A stretch of 64,000 nucleotides of DNA from NCBI GenBank assembly GCA_030696455.1, contig JAUYSH010000091.1, positions 1 through 64,000 of the forward strand, written 5' to 3'. This document shows, in pieces, positions 18,336-25,875 of the stretch (the first letter of the stretch is position 1; the number at the start of each line of letters is the position of its first letter). Origin of the DNA: Elusimicrobiota bacterium (GTDB lineage Bacteria > Elusimicrobiota > Elusimicrobia > UBA1565 > UBA9628). The notes under the pieces are model-generated. The model was given only the letters and a program-made list of their open reading frames with translations, was not told where the DNA came from and made no database searches. The translations under genes and the position numbers were made by a program.

Positions 18336-19393
18336 CGATGAGCGGCCCCCAGGACAAGCCGGGCGGCAAGTCCGAGATCCTGTTCTATCAGTCCGAGGAC
18401 GGCAAGAGCCGCATCCAGGTCCGGCTCGAGGACGACACGGTATGGCTGACGCAGGCCCTGATCGCGGAGCTGTTTCAATCGACCAAGCAGAACATCAGCC
18501 TGCACATCATAAATGTGTTTGACGAGGGGGAGCTGGACCCCAAATCAGTTGTCAAGGAATACTTGACAACTGCCGCGGACGGCAAAAAGTACGCCACTTC
18601 GTACTATAACCTCGACGTGATCCTGTCGGTGGGCTACCGCGTACGCTCGCACCGCGGCACCCAATTCCGCAAATGGGCGACCGAGCGGCTCCGGGAGTAC
18701 CTCGTCAAAGGCTTCACGATGGATGACGAGCGGCTCAAGGAAGGCCGGAACCTGGGGAGCGACTATTTCGACGAGCTCCTCGAGCGTATTCGGGGGATCC
18801 GAGCCTCAGAGAAGCGCTTTTATCAGAAGCTGAGGGATATCTACAAGCTGGCCGTCGATTACGACCCCGCCGCCGAGTCCGCCCAGGAGTTCTTCCAGAT
18901 CGTCCAGAACAAGCTGCACTGGGCGGTCACCGGACAAACGGCGGCCGAGCTCATCGCCCGGCGCGCGGACGCGGCCAAGCCGAACATGGGGCTCACGACC
19001 TGGAAAGGGGCGAAGGTGCGCCGGCAGGACGTCGCCGTCGCCAAGAACTATCTCGACGAGAAGGAGATCCGCGAGCTCGACCGCATCGTGACCATGTATC
19101 TGGACTACGCCGAGCTGCAGGCCGAGCGCCGTCAGCCGCTCTACATGAAGGATTGGAGGGATAGGCTCGATGCCTTCCTGAAGTTCAACGAGCGCCAGAT
19201 CCTCGAGCACCCGGGCAAGGTCTCGATGGAGGTCGCCAAGAAGCTGGCCCTGGAGCAATACGAGCGATTCGAAGCCAAGCGCCTGGCCCAGGAGGACTCC
19301 ATGCCGGATGAGGACTTCGACCGGGCCGCCAAGCGCCTGGAAAGCCGGCCGGCGAAGGGGCCCAAGGCCAAGAAGAAGCGCCGACGGGGATAA
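18332..19393 (+). CDS. RhuM-family protein
   Basis: 353 residues, matching the length and motifs of the virulence-protein RhuM family (TVWLTQALIAELFQSTKQNISLHI, YYNLDVILSVGYRVRSHRGTQFRKWAT). The N-terminal part looks like a DNA-binding helix-turn-helix (W-L-T-Q-x-x-I-A-E-L-F). The middle is helical, and the C-terminus is a very basic tail (KGPKAKKKRRRG). RhuM genes are widespread in accessory and defence-rich regions and their function is unknown. It is translationally coupled to the YbjQ-like gene. Family identification is confident; any role is inference. Confidence 0.9.
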   Translation: MTMSGPQDKPGGKSEILFYQSEDGKSRIQVRLEDDTVWLTQALIAELFQSTKQNISLHIINVFDEGELDPKSVVKEYLTTAADGKKYATSYYNLDVILSVGYRVRSHRGTQFRKWATERLREYLVKGFTMDDERLKEGRNLGSDYFDELLERIRGIRASEKRFYQKLRDIYKLAVDYDPAAESAQEFFQIVQNKLHWAVTGQTAAELIARRADAAKPNMGLTTWKGAKVRRQDVAVAKNYLDEKEIRELDRIVTMYLDYAELQAERRQPLYMKDWRDRLDAFLKFNERQILEHPGKVSMEVAKKLALEQYERFEAKRLAQEDSMPDEDFDRAAKRLESRPAKGPKAKKKRRRG

Positions 19394-19454
19394 TTTTCTC
19401 TGCGAGCGGAGCGGAAGCGAAAAGACCGCTAAAACCAATTAAAACGCCTATATT

Positions 19455-19503
19455 TACCGGGAATCCCGGTAGTATTGATATATACCGGGATTCCCGGTAT
19501 AAT
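19455..19503 (+). promoter_or_regulatory. Strong promoter with two palindromic operators
   Basis: -35 TTGATA (19475-19480), 17-bp spacer, consensus -10 TATAAT (19498-19503). TACCGGGAATCCCGGTA (19455-19471) lies just upstream of the -35. Its exact reverse complement TACCGGGATTCCCGGTA (19483-19499) fills the spacer and overlaps the -10 by 2 bp. Each site is palindromic around its centre; centres are 28 bp apart. The ATG at 19512 is 8 nt after the -10, so the transcript should be almost leaderless. This is a classic tightly repressed promoter. Confidence 0.75.
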
Positions 19504-19511
19504 AGACATAG

Positions 19512-20474
19512 ATGAAGATTCACCTCCCTAACAGCGCATTCCTGGGAAACATAGACCCCTTCATTCGGGGCTTCGATCCCTCGCAGCCCGATTCGCTGGA
19601 GATCACCGCAAACGACAAGTGGATCTCGGTTCACCCGGCCGTGCTGTCGATGATCGCGGCTCTCGGGCTGACGGTCAGGTCCGAGAACATAATCTGCCAG
19701 CCTTTCGAGGCGACATCACGGCACTACTTCGTGCGCATGGGTCTTTTCAAGCTTCTCGGCATCCCTTCGGACATCGTGATCAAGGAGCACGAGCCCGCCG
19801 GGCGCTTCATCCCGCTGACCCAAATCCGGACCGCGGATGAGCAAACGCGTTTCATCACGGACATGATCCCGATGCTGCACCTCGAGGCGGAGCAGGCGAA
19901 AACCTTGGGCTACATATTCAGCGAGCTCATCCGAAACGTCATCGAGCATGCCGACGCCGAAAACGGCGCCGTGCTTTGCGCCCAGTACTACAAGAAGAGC
20001 AACTCGATACGCGTCGGCATCGCGGATACGGGCTGCGGGATCAAGAATACCATCACCCGCGCGCATCCCGCGGAAACGGATCTGGACGCGATTCGGCTGG
20101 CCCTCATGCCCGGCATCACGGGGACGACCTCGAAGGAGGGCGGAACCGAGCAGAACGCGGGCGCGGGGCTGTTCTTCATCAAGTCGATCGCCAGCGTGAA
20201 CAGGGATTTTTTCGTCATCTACAGCGGCGCCGGCTTCTATAAGCTGCTGAAGAAAACCACCGCCAGGCACCGGCGGCTCAATGCCGATCCGTTCGTCGAC
20301 AGGCACACCGTGAGCCCGGACATGCCGGCCTGGCCGGGAACGGTCGTCGGCGTGGACATCACGCTCGATCAAACCGAGGAATTCTCCCTCTTGCTCGACG
20401 CCATCCGCGACACATACAGCTCGGCGGTGCGGGAACGTCGTATGGAGCGCCATAAGAGGCCGCGTTTTTCATGA
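19512..20474 (+). CDS. GHKL (HATPase_c) ATP-binding protein partnered with a STAS-like protein
   Basis: 320 residues, cytoplasmic. Residues about 1-120 are an uncharacterised N-terminal domain. About 120-290 form a GHKL ATPase with N-box SELIRNVIEHA, G1 ADTGCGI, and G2 GAGLFFIKS after an ATP-lid region rich in Gly/Thr (ITGTTSKEGGTEQ). There is no phosphoacceptor His domain, so it is not a sensor kinase in itself. It overlaps by 4 bp a STAS-like gene, an arrangement like anti-sigma kinase/anti-anti-sigma pairs such as SpoIIAB/SpoIIAA. A switch role is inference. Expression appears to be gated by two operators. Confidence 0.85.
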   Translation: MKIHLPNSAFLGNIDPFIRGFDPSQPDSLEITANDKWISVHPAVLSMIAALGLTVRSENIICQPFEATSRHYFVRMGLFKLLGIPSDIVIKEHEPAGRFIPLTQIRTADEQTRFITDMIPMLHLEAEQAKTLGYIFSELIRNVIEHADAENGAVLCAQYYKKSNSIRVGIADTGCGIKNTITRAHPAETDLDAIRLALMPGITGTTSKEGGTEQNAGAGLFFIKSIASVNRDFFVIYSGAGFYKLLKKTTARHRRLNADPFVDRHTVSPDMPAWPGTVVGVDITLDQTEEFSLLLDAIRDTYSSAVRERRMERHKRPRFS

Positions 20475-20764
20475 AGCTCATCGAAATACGCGGTCATGCG
20501 GGGGCCTTCGCCGAAAATAAGGACACGGCGAGAGACTTGCGTTTGAATGAGATCATCCCCGCGCTTGAGAGGAAGGAAGAGGTCGTTCTGGACTTTTCCG
20601 GAGTGGACGCGACCACGCAGTCCTTTATACACGCGCTGATCAGCGACTTGCTGAGAAAATACGGCAGCGACGTCTTGGACCGGATCGAATTCAAATCCTG
20701 CAACGAGACCGTCAGGAAGATCATCACCATCGTGGTCGACTATATGCAGGAAGGGATGGATTAA
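20471..20764 (+). CDS. STAS-like domain protein (DUF4325 type)
   Basis: 97 residues: N-terminal strand KLIEIRGHAG, then LRLNEIIPALERKEEVVLDFSGVDATTQSFIHALISDLLRKYG. This matches the STAS-like DUF4325 pattern, in which DFxGV is followed by a Ser/Thr-rich turn and an amphipathic helix. It starts inside the last codons of the GHKL gene (ATGA). By analogy with SpoIIAA, the Thr-Thr-Gln-Ser turn would be the phosphorylation or contact site for the ATPase; this is inference. Confidence 0.8.
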   Translation: MKLIEIRGHAGAFAENKDTARDLRLNEIIPALERKEEVVLDFSGVDATTQSFIHALISDLLRKYGSDVLDRIEFKSCNETVRKIITIVVDYMQEGMD

Positions 20765-20768
20765 CCCG

Positions 20769-20822
20769 GGGGTTCATCGCGAACGCGACTATCCTTGAGG
20801 ATAGTTCCGTTGGGAGAACCCC
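20769..20822. terminator. Nested hairpins between convergent genes
   Basis: Outer arms GGGGTTC (20769-20775) and GAACCCC (20816-20822) enclose a perfect inner hairpin ACTATCC-TTGA-GGATAGT (20788-20805) and CGCG repeats. It fills the 72-bp gap between the STAS-like gene and the end of the reverse-strand protease gene, so a bidirectional terminator is the simplest reading. There is no T-run. Confidence 0.5.
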
Positions 20823-20836
20823 GGCGTCGAGCGCGG

Positions 20837-23344
20837 TCAGCGCTGCGGCGCGCGCGTCGGCTTGGCGTCGGCGGTCAGCACGATCTCGACGGGCTCATCG
20901 CCGCGCAGCACCGTGACCGTCGTCTTCTGCCCCGGTATCATCTTGGAGAGGACCGCGGCGACGTGCCCCGCCGCCTCCTGCCTGCCCTCGGCGATCGGCT
21001 CGCCCCCGACGGCGATGATCAGGTCCCCGCGCAGCAGGCCCGCCTTCTCCGCCGCCGAGCCGTGGCGCACGTACTCGATCTCGAGCCCCGCCTCGGGAGC
21101 CAGCGGGTCGGAGAGATTGGCGATGATGCCCATGGAGGCCGTGGCGATGTTGCCCGTCTGAGCGTACTGCGCCATCACGCGGGCGACCTCGGGAGCCATG
21201 ATGGAGAAGCCCAGGCCGTCGGAGCCCCCGCTCATGGTGAAGATCTGCGTGTTGACGCCGATGACCTCGCCGCGCGAGTTGAAGAGCGGACCGCCGGAGT
21301 TGCCCGGGTTGATCGAGGCGTCGGTCTGCATGTGCTTGACGTACATGTTCCCGCGCCCGTCCATGCCGCTGACCACGCCGGCGGTGACGGTGAAGGGAAG
21401 CCCGCGCGGATAGCCCGTCGCGGTCACTTCTTCACCTTCGCGCGGAGCCTGCGAGGCGAGCTTGACGAAGGGCCAGGGCTTGCCGTCGCCGCGCGGGGCC
21501 AGCTGCACGATGGCGAGGTCCTTGTCGTGGTTGACGGCGAGGACCTTGGCCTTGATCATGCTTGGAGCGCCCGGGACGCGGGCCTCGACGAACTCGCCGG
21601 GCTTGCGCGTGCCGACGACGTGGGCGTTGGTGATGAAGACGCCGTCGGGGGTCAGGATGAAGCCGGAGCCGGTGGCCATGCCCTGTCCCATGCGCACGAG
21701 CACGTTGACCACGGAGGGCTTGACCCGGGCGACCATGGCCTCGCGCGACTCGACGGGAGCGGTCTCGCCCGTGAGGGAGGCGATGGCGTCGGCGACCTCG
21801 GGCGGCAGGGCCTGCTGGGCGTGCTGGACCTGGGTGATGGCGGCGCGCGCGGCGGCTTCGCTCGAGGGGTTGGTCGCCGGGGCGTTGAAGAGGGAGAAGG
21901 TCGAGGCGACGATCATCACAGTCGCGAGGGCCTTGGCGCCGCTCATGCGGAAGGCGCGCTCCTTGCGGCGGGAGAGGTAGCCGTAGAGCAAGGAGGCGAC
22001 ACCCAGCAGCCCCGCGATGATGCCGAAGGCCGCGCCGGCGAAGGGGGAGACGCTCAGCGCGATGAGGAAGCCGCCGATCGCGACGAGGTTGAAGAGGAGG
22101 TGGGCCACGAAAGGGGCGGCCAGGCTGCGGCTCTTGTAGGCGGTGTGGGCGAGGAAGAGCCCGAGGATGACGTTGAGGGCCAGCACGAAGGGGGAGAAGC
22201 CCCAGGCGGCGAAGTGGGCCATCGCGAAGCTCATGGCGGAGATGGAGGCGGCGATGGGGAAGGCGAGGCGGGAGAGCCATTCGCCGGCGCGGAGGACGCG
22301 CTTGGTCGCGCGGACGACGCCGGCCGCGTCGGGAAGCTCCTCGATCATGGAGGAGATCTTGCGCGTGAGGGGCTTGAGGGCGGCGAGGACGAGGAAGGTG
22401 CCGCCGAAGCCGAGGAGGCGGAAGGTGAGCTCTTCCATGCCGACGGCGAAAGGGAGCTGGATACCGAGGAAGGCGGCGGGGGACTGGGCCAGGCCCTCGA
22501 CGATCTCGTTGGGGCCGTACTTGGTGAGCAAAGCGACGCGGCCGAAGGCGCTCAGGGCGGTGTCGGACATGTACTGCGGCCAGGGGAAGACGTTGAGCAG
22601 AGGGCGCAAGGTGACCTCGAGGATGGCGCCGAGGCCGACGAGGTTGAGGCCCTGCTTGAGGCCGTAGCCGAGGCGCTGGCGGAAGGTCATCGGCGTAGCG
22701 AGCGGGCCGCCGAACTCGTCGATGGAGGCGGCGCGCTTGGCGGCGGAGAGGGTCTTGCGGGCCTCGTGCTGCTTGAGCAGAGAAGCCTTGAAGCCGCCCA
22801 GGCGCGAGGCGGAGACGGCGGGGCCCTCGGTCTCGTTGCGTTTCGCGGAGGCGCCGTCGAAGGCGAGGTCGGCGGCGGTCTTGGCGGATTCGGCGGAGGG
22901 GACGGCGACCGGGGCCGCGGCGGGCTTGCGGCTGAAGAGGGAGGTGACGCGCGAGATCAGGGACTTTTTCGTGGCGGGGGCGGCGGCCGCCTGAGGAGCG
23001 TCGGGGCGGAGGGGGGCGTTCTCGGAGGCGGCGGCGCGGACGGCGGCGGAGAGGGCGGCGGGCGCGACGACCGGGGCGGCGGCGGAAACGGCCGCGGGGG
23101 AGGCGATGGGGGAAGGGGCGATCGAGGGGGCGCCGAGAGTCCCGTTGAGGGAGGCGGCGCCGATCGCCAGCGACGGCGCCATCGTCATTCCTGAGGCGGA
23201 GCCGATTACGGGGGAGACCGGCATGGAGCCCGTCTGCCCGGAGGCGACGCGCACGACCTGGGCCTGGACCGCCGGGGGCACGGAGCCCATGAGGAGGGCG
23301 GCGGCGAGGAGGATGGACAGGGCGCGGCGCGGGGAGGTCATCAT
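20837..23344 (-). CDS. CPBP intramembrane protease fused to an HtrA/DegP-like serine protease with PDZ
   Basis: 835 residues from ATG 23344, chosen because a signal peptide starts there and TACACT lies 6 nt before it; the frame continues upstream without merit. Order: signal peptide; Ala/Pro-rich leader to about 150 with an F-D-G-A motif; membrane region about 220-490 carrying the CPBP (CAAX-protease/Abi) motifs EELTFR, FAMAHF and HLLFN; then a trypsin-like HtrA domain with catalytic His in FITNAHVVG, Asp in HDKDLAIVQL and Ser in PGNSGGPL; and one PDZ domain (GSAAEKAGLLRGDLIIAVGG). CPBP enzymes are intramembrane glutamic proteases; HtrA proteins degrade or sense misfolded envelope proteins. 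Both active sites look intact, so one protein may cut in the membrane and in the periplasm. Confidence 0.92.
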   Translation of the reverse strand: MMTSPRRALSILLAAALLMGSVPPAVQAQVVRVASGQTGSMPVSPVIGSASGMTMAPSLAIGAASLNGTLGAPSIAPSPIASPAAVSAAAPVVAPAALSAAVRAAASENAPLRPDAPQAAAAPATKKSLISRVTSLFSRKPAAAPVAVPSAESAKTAADLAFDGASAKRNETEGPAVSASRLGGFKASLLKQHEARKTLSAAKRAASIDEFGGPLATPMTFRQRLGYGLKQGLNLVGLGAILEVTLRPLLNVFPWPQYMSDTALSAFGRVALLTKYGPNEIVEGLAQSPAAFLGIQLPFAVGMEELTFRLLGFGGTFLVLAALKPLTRKISSMIEELPDAAGVVRATKRVLRAGEWLSRLAFPIAASISAMSFAMAHFAAWGFSPFVLALNVILGLFLAHTAYKSRSLAAPFVAHLLFNLVAIGGFLIALSVSPFAGAAFGIIAGLLGVASLLYGYLSRRKERAFRMSGAKALATVMIVASTFSLFNAPATNPSSEAAARAAITQVQHAQQALPPEVADAIASLTGETAPVESREAMVARVKPSVVNVLVRMGQGMATGSGFILTPDGVFITNAHVVGTRKPGEFVEARVPGAPSMIKAKVLAVNHDKDLAIVQLAPRGDGKPWPFVKLASQAPREGEEVTATGYPRGLPFTVTAGVVSGMDGRGNMYVKHMQTDASINPGNSGGPLFNSRGEVIGVNTQIFTMSGGSDGLGFSIMAPEVARVMAQYAQTGNIATASMGIIANLSDPLAPEAGLEIEYVRHGSAAEKAGLLRGDLIIAVGGEPIAEGRQEAAGHVAAVLSKMIPGQKTTVTVLRGDEPVEIVLTADAKPTRAPQR

Positions 23345-23350
23345 GGAAGG

Positions 23351-23356
23351 AGTGTA
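23351..23356 (-). promoter_or_regulatory. -10 element TACACT, predicted leaderless start of the CPBP-HtrA gene
   Basis: On the reverse strand TACACT ends 6 nt before the tandem ATG-ATG at 23344. There is no Shine-Dalgarno match between. Confidence 0.4.
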
Positions 23357-23477
23357 GCCCTTCCCCGTCGGGACGACGGGGGCCGGAGGTCCCAAGAAGG
23401 GGGCTTCTTTGGTCCCTCCCCGGGGGGCCCGATGGACCCCCTCGGATTTCCCCGGCTCGCATTTGAGTCTCGTGTAG

Positions 23478-23505
23478 TATAATTGGCCCATTGTCATATT
23501 GGGCC
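23478..23505 (+). promoter_or_regulatory. Consensus -10 followed by a short hairpin
   Basis: TATAAT at 23478-23483 drives the forward gene. GGCCCA (23485-23490) and TGGGCC (23500-23505) then form a 6-bp hairpin at the start of the mRNA leader, and GGGAG (23516-23520) serves the ATG at 23526. The same AT-rich core reads TATACT on the reverse strand (23476-23481), a possible second promoter for the protease gene. Confidence 0.5.
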
Positions 23506-23525
23506 TTTTGGCCCCGGGAGTCCTT

Positions 23526-24605
23526 ATGCGCCTGAAACTCGCCCTCGCCGCCCTATCCCTCCTAGTATCCGCCCAATTCGCGTCTGCTGTAGACGATGCG
23601 CCTAAAGTCGATTTTGATCAGGGAGTGGATGCCGCCGGGATCCTACAGAGGGCACGCGAAATCGCAGCAAAGCAACTCACTCCGATTCCCCGCGTCAAAC
23701 GGAAGCTGTTTAAGGCGGAAAAGAGGAATAAGGCGGTCAAAGGGCCTGGCCAATATCAGCCCGTCAGTCCGCTCATCACGGGCAGCGCAGTTTACCCGCT
23801 GGGTGTGAATCTACGGGCCGATCCGAAATACCCAGCGCTCGATCCCGCCGTCCTGAAGCCTCTCGAAACTGAATGGACGGATATCACCGCTGTCAGGAGC
23901 GATCTCCTGTCGCGGGCCTCTGGCTGGGAGGGCGAGAACGAGCAACTGTACCTCGACGGGCTGCAGTTGGATCGAGATCTTGCGGGATTGGAACGGCGCC
24001 AGGCGGATCTCAACGCCGAGATCGCTCAATATAATCAAGCCTGCACGACCCGTCCTCTTCCGCCGGATCAATATCAACAATGCGTTTCCTGGCGCGACAG
24101 CCTGACCAGGCGCATATCACAGCTTGAATCCGACATCACGCGATACAACGGACGCGTGAGCTCTTGGAATCAGCGGTCACGGGCTATTTTCGATCGGCGG
24201 GGAACCTTGGTTGGACTGATCGCCGAGTGGGAAAACCGGATTCAGAATTGGATTGAAACCGTCAAGAAAGCGATGGCGGCGCAATGCCGGCCAGTCGACA
24301 CCCTTGAATCCCGACCGCCGCAGTGGAATCTATTTACCGGAGGATTCACCAAAGAATTCGAGGTGAGGGCATTTTTCAAGTCTGAGCCTAAAGACGCTCC
24401 TCCCTGCCCCGTCGATTATCTCTGGAGTTTGGTAATACATCCCCCGGTCCCTGACGGGCCTATCGGCACGATCTCTCCCTTGACTGGTCCGAAAACCGTC
24501 TTCAAGTCAGGTAATTTTCCGGGTATCGGAACGATAGTCGTCCAGGACCGAAATTCGGGTCGCGGAACGGGCTCGACCATCAACGTGGTTCACCCTTCAA
24601 AATGA
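23526..24605 (+). CDS. Exported coiled-coil protein of unknown function
   Basis: 359 residues from ATG 23526, which has GGGAG 6 nt upstream and begins a signal peptide ending A-S-A-V-D. Residues about 110-260 are strongly heptad-like with many Leu, Glu and Arg (for example LYLDGLQLDRDLAGLERRQ), and four cysteines lie in the second half. The C-terminal 100 residues look beta-rich and end in Gly/Ser/Thr. Codon use is visibly less GC-biased than in the flanking genes, as in the next gene, with which it overlaps by 4 bp. No family recognised. Confidence 0.75.
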   Translation: MRLKLALAALSLLVSAQFASAVDDAPKVDFDQGVDAAGILQRAREIAAKQLTPIPRVKRKLFKAEKRNKAVKGPGQYQPVSPLITGSAVYPLGVNLRADPKYPALDPAVLKPLETEWTDITAVRSDLLSRASGWEGENEQLYLDGLQLDRDLAGLERRQADLNAEIAQYNQACTTRPLPPDQYQQCVSWRDSLTRRISQLESDITRYNGRVSSWNQRSRAIFDRRGTLVGLIAEWENRIQNWIETVKKAMAAQCRPVDTLESRPPQWNLFTGGFTKEFEVRAFFKSEPKDAPPCPVDYLWSLVIHPPVPDGPIGTISPLTGPKTVFKSGNFPGIGTIVVQDRNSGRGTGSTINVVHPSK

Positions 24606-25432
24606 TCGAGCCAGTACTTTTCTTCGCAGTTACTCCGAAGGACAGCGACGATGAGCTCAAAATAGCTGATGCCTTGTCGCAGCTGTTGCTCGAGGACAAG
24701 GCGCTGCAAAGGCGGCTCGATCCAAATTCCGGCAAGTTGTCCGTTCTGGGAATTGATGAGATCCAGCTGGATAAGATTCGTCGCCGGCTGCAGCGGGACT
24801 TCGGTGTCCGGTCCGAGTTTGGTCCCTATGAAGTGTTCGGTCGTGAAGCGATTCGAACTAGAATACGTCAGGACGCGACATTCACCCGCGAACTCGAGGG
24901 ACGACGTCAATTCGCGCATTGCGTGCTTGAGTTTGAACCTTTAGCGGAGCGCGAGGGCTTTGAATTTATAAGCGCCGTGAAGGGGGGGGGGATATCCGCT
25001 CCCCACGTCTCTGCAGTTGAGAAAGGAGTGCGCGAAGCGCTGCAGAACGGTATCTCCTCTGGGTTTCCAATCGTAGGCGTAAGGGCGACCTTGGTGGGAG
25101 GCGAAAACCGCGACAATAATTCGGATGAGCTCGCGTTCAAAATCGCCGGCGGAATGGCGGTGCGCTCGGGCTGCATCAAAGCGGATCCGGTCGTTCTCGA
25201 ACCCATCATGAAATGTGAGGTGGGTGTGCCGGAGAAGCACGTAAAGGCCGTCGTCGGCGATCTCAACGCTCGTCGCGCCAAGATTCTCGATATCGCTGGA
25301 ACGAGCATTAGGAGCGTCAAATGCACGGTGCCGCTTTCCGCGATGTTAGACTATGCGGCCGCGGTTCTGGCCATTACGGATAACACGGCGACATTCGTGA
25401 TGAGCCTGAGCCACTTTGAGGAGAGAAATTAG
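24602..25432 (+). CDS. EF-G-like protein lacking the GTPase (domains III-V only)
   Basis: 276 residues that align along their whole length with the C-terminal half of elongation factor G. Domain III-like: EPVLFFAVTPKDSDDELKI...GIDEIQLDKIRRRL. Domain IV-like: FAHCVLEFEPL, GGGISAPHVSAVEKGVREAL, DELAFKIAGGMAV and DPVVLEPIMKCEV. Domain V-like: PEKHVKAVVGDLNARRAKI and VPLSAMLDYA. The G domain and domain II are absent, and none of their motifs occurs upstream. Domain IV enters the ribosomal A site in EF-G, so the fragment could contact ribosomes without hydrolysing GTP. The ATGA overlap with an intact exported-protein gene argues against simple debris. Lower GC than the surroundings suggests transfer. 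Confidence 0.85.
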   Translation: MIEPVLFFAVTPKDSDDELKIADALSQLLLEDKALQRRLDPNSGKLSVLGIDEIQLDKIRRRLQRDFGVRSEFGPYEVFGREAIRTRIRQDATFTRELEGRRQFAHCVLEFEPLAEREGFEFISAVKGGGISAPHVSAVEKGVREALQNGISSGFPIVGVRATLVGGENRDNNSDELAFKIAGGMAVRSGCIKADPVVLEPIMKCEVGVPEKHVKAVVGDLNARRAKILDIAGTSIRSVKCTVPLSAMLDYAAAVLAITDNTATFVMSLSHFEERN

Positions 25433-25508
25433 TCCGATCGTCCCCTAAGAGCGCCCTCAGCTTCTCCTGACTCACCCCGGCCCCTCCGCCAGGGCCTTGA
25501 TTATTTGG

Positions 25509-25514
25509 GATAAT
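25509..25514 (+). promoter_or_regulatory. -10 element GATAAT, predicted leaderless start
   Basis: GATAAT overlaps an upstream in-frame ATG (25513) and ends 7 nt before ATG 25522. Transcription would begin at about 25521-25522, so 25522 is the usable start codon. Confidence 0.4.
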
Positions 25515-25521
25515 GAACGGC

Positions 25522-25875
25522 ATGACCGTGCGCGTCTACGAGTACGAGAAGTGCTCAACCTGCCGCCAGGCGCTCAAATTCCTGGACGCACGCAAGGTGG
25601 CCTATCAGCGCGTGCCCATCGTGGACCAGCCGCCGACCTTGGCCGAGCTCAAGGCCATGCTCGCGTATACCGGCGACCTCAAGCGCCTGTTCAACACCTC
25701 CGGCGTCGTGTACCGGGAGCAAAGTATCGGCGAGAAGCTCAAGACCATGACCGAGGCGGAGGCTTTGGCGCTTCTGGCGAAGAACGGACGGTTGGTCAAA
25801 CGGCCGTTCGTCCTGCTCAAGGACCGCGGCCTGCTCGGGTTTAAAGAAGACGAATGGAAGGCGGCGTTTAAGTGA
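25522..25875 (+). CDS. ArsC/Spx/YffB-family thioredoxin-fold protein
   Basis: 117 residues from ATG 25522 (ATG 25513 is also in frame but lies inside the -10 element). It has the family's redox motif C-S-T-C near residue 11-14 (YEKCSTCRQALKFL), the conserved Arg-rich turn RLFNTSG and the terminal KRPFVLLKDRGLLGF. This matches the YffB-like branch of arsenate reductase/Spx proteins. Substrate is uncertain. Its end overlaps the glycosyltransferase gene start (GTGA). Confidence 0.85.
   Translation: MTVRVYEYEKCSTCRQALKFLDARKVAYQRVPIVDQPPTLAELKAMLAYTGDLKRLFNTSGVVYREQSIGEKLKTMTEAEALALLAKNGRLVKRPFVLLKDRGLLGFKEDEWKAAFK

Noticed and set aside
16659-20836. The accessory stretch as an integrated mobile element
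   Set aside because: No integrase, transposase, flanking tRNA or direct-repeat attachment site is visible, so only an accessory region is claimed.
20795-23194. 799-codon forward frame across the CPBP-HtrA gene
   Set aside because: Low-complexity Gly/Glu/Asp translation; the reverse-strand frame carries intact protease motifs.
24602-25432. EF-G fragment as a simple frameshifted pseudogene
   Set aside because: No G-domain remnant is found upstream in any frame, the fragment is intact to its natural C-terminus, and its start overlaps an intact gene. A decayed duplicate cannot be fully excluded.
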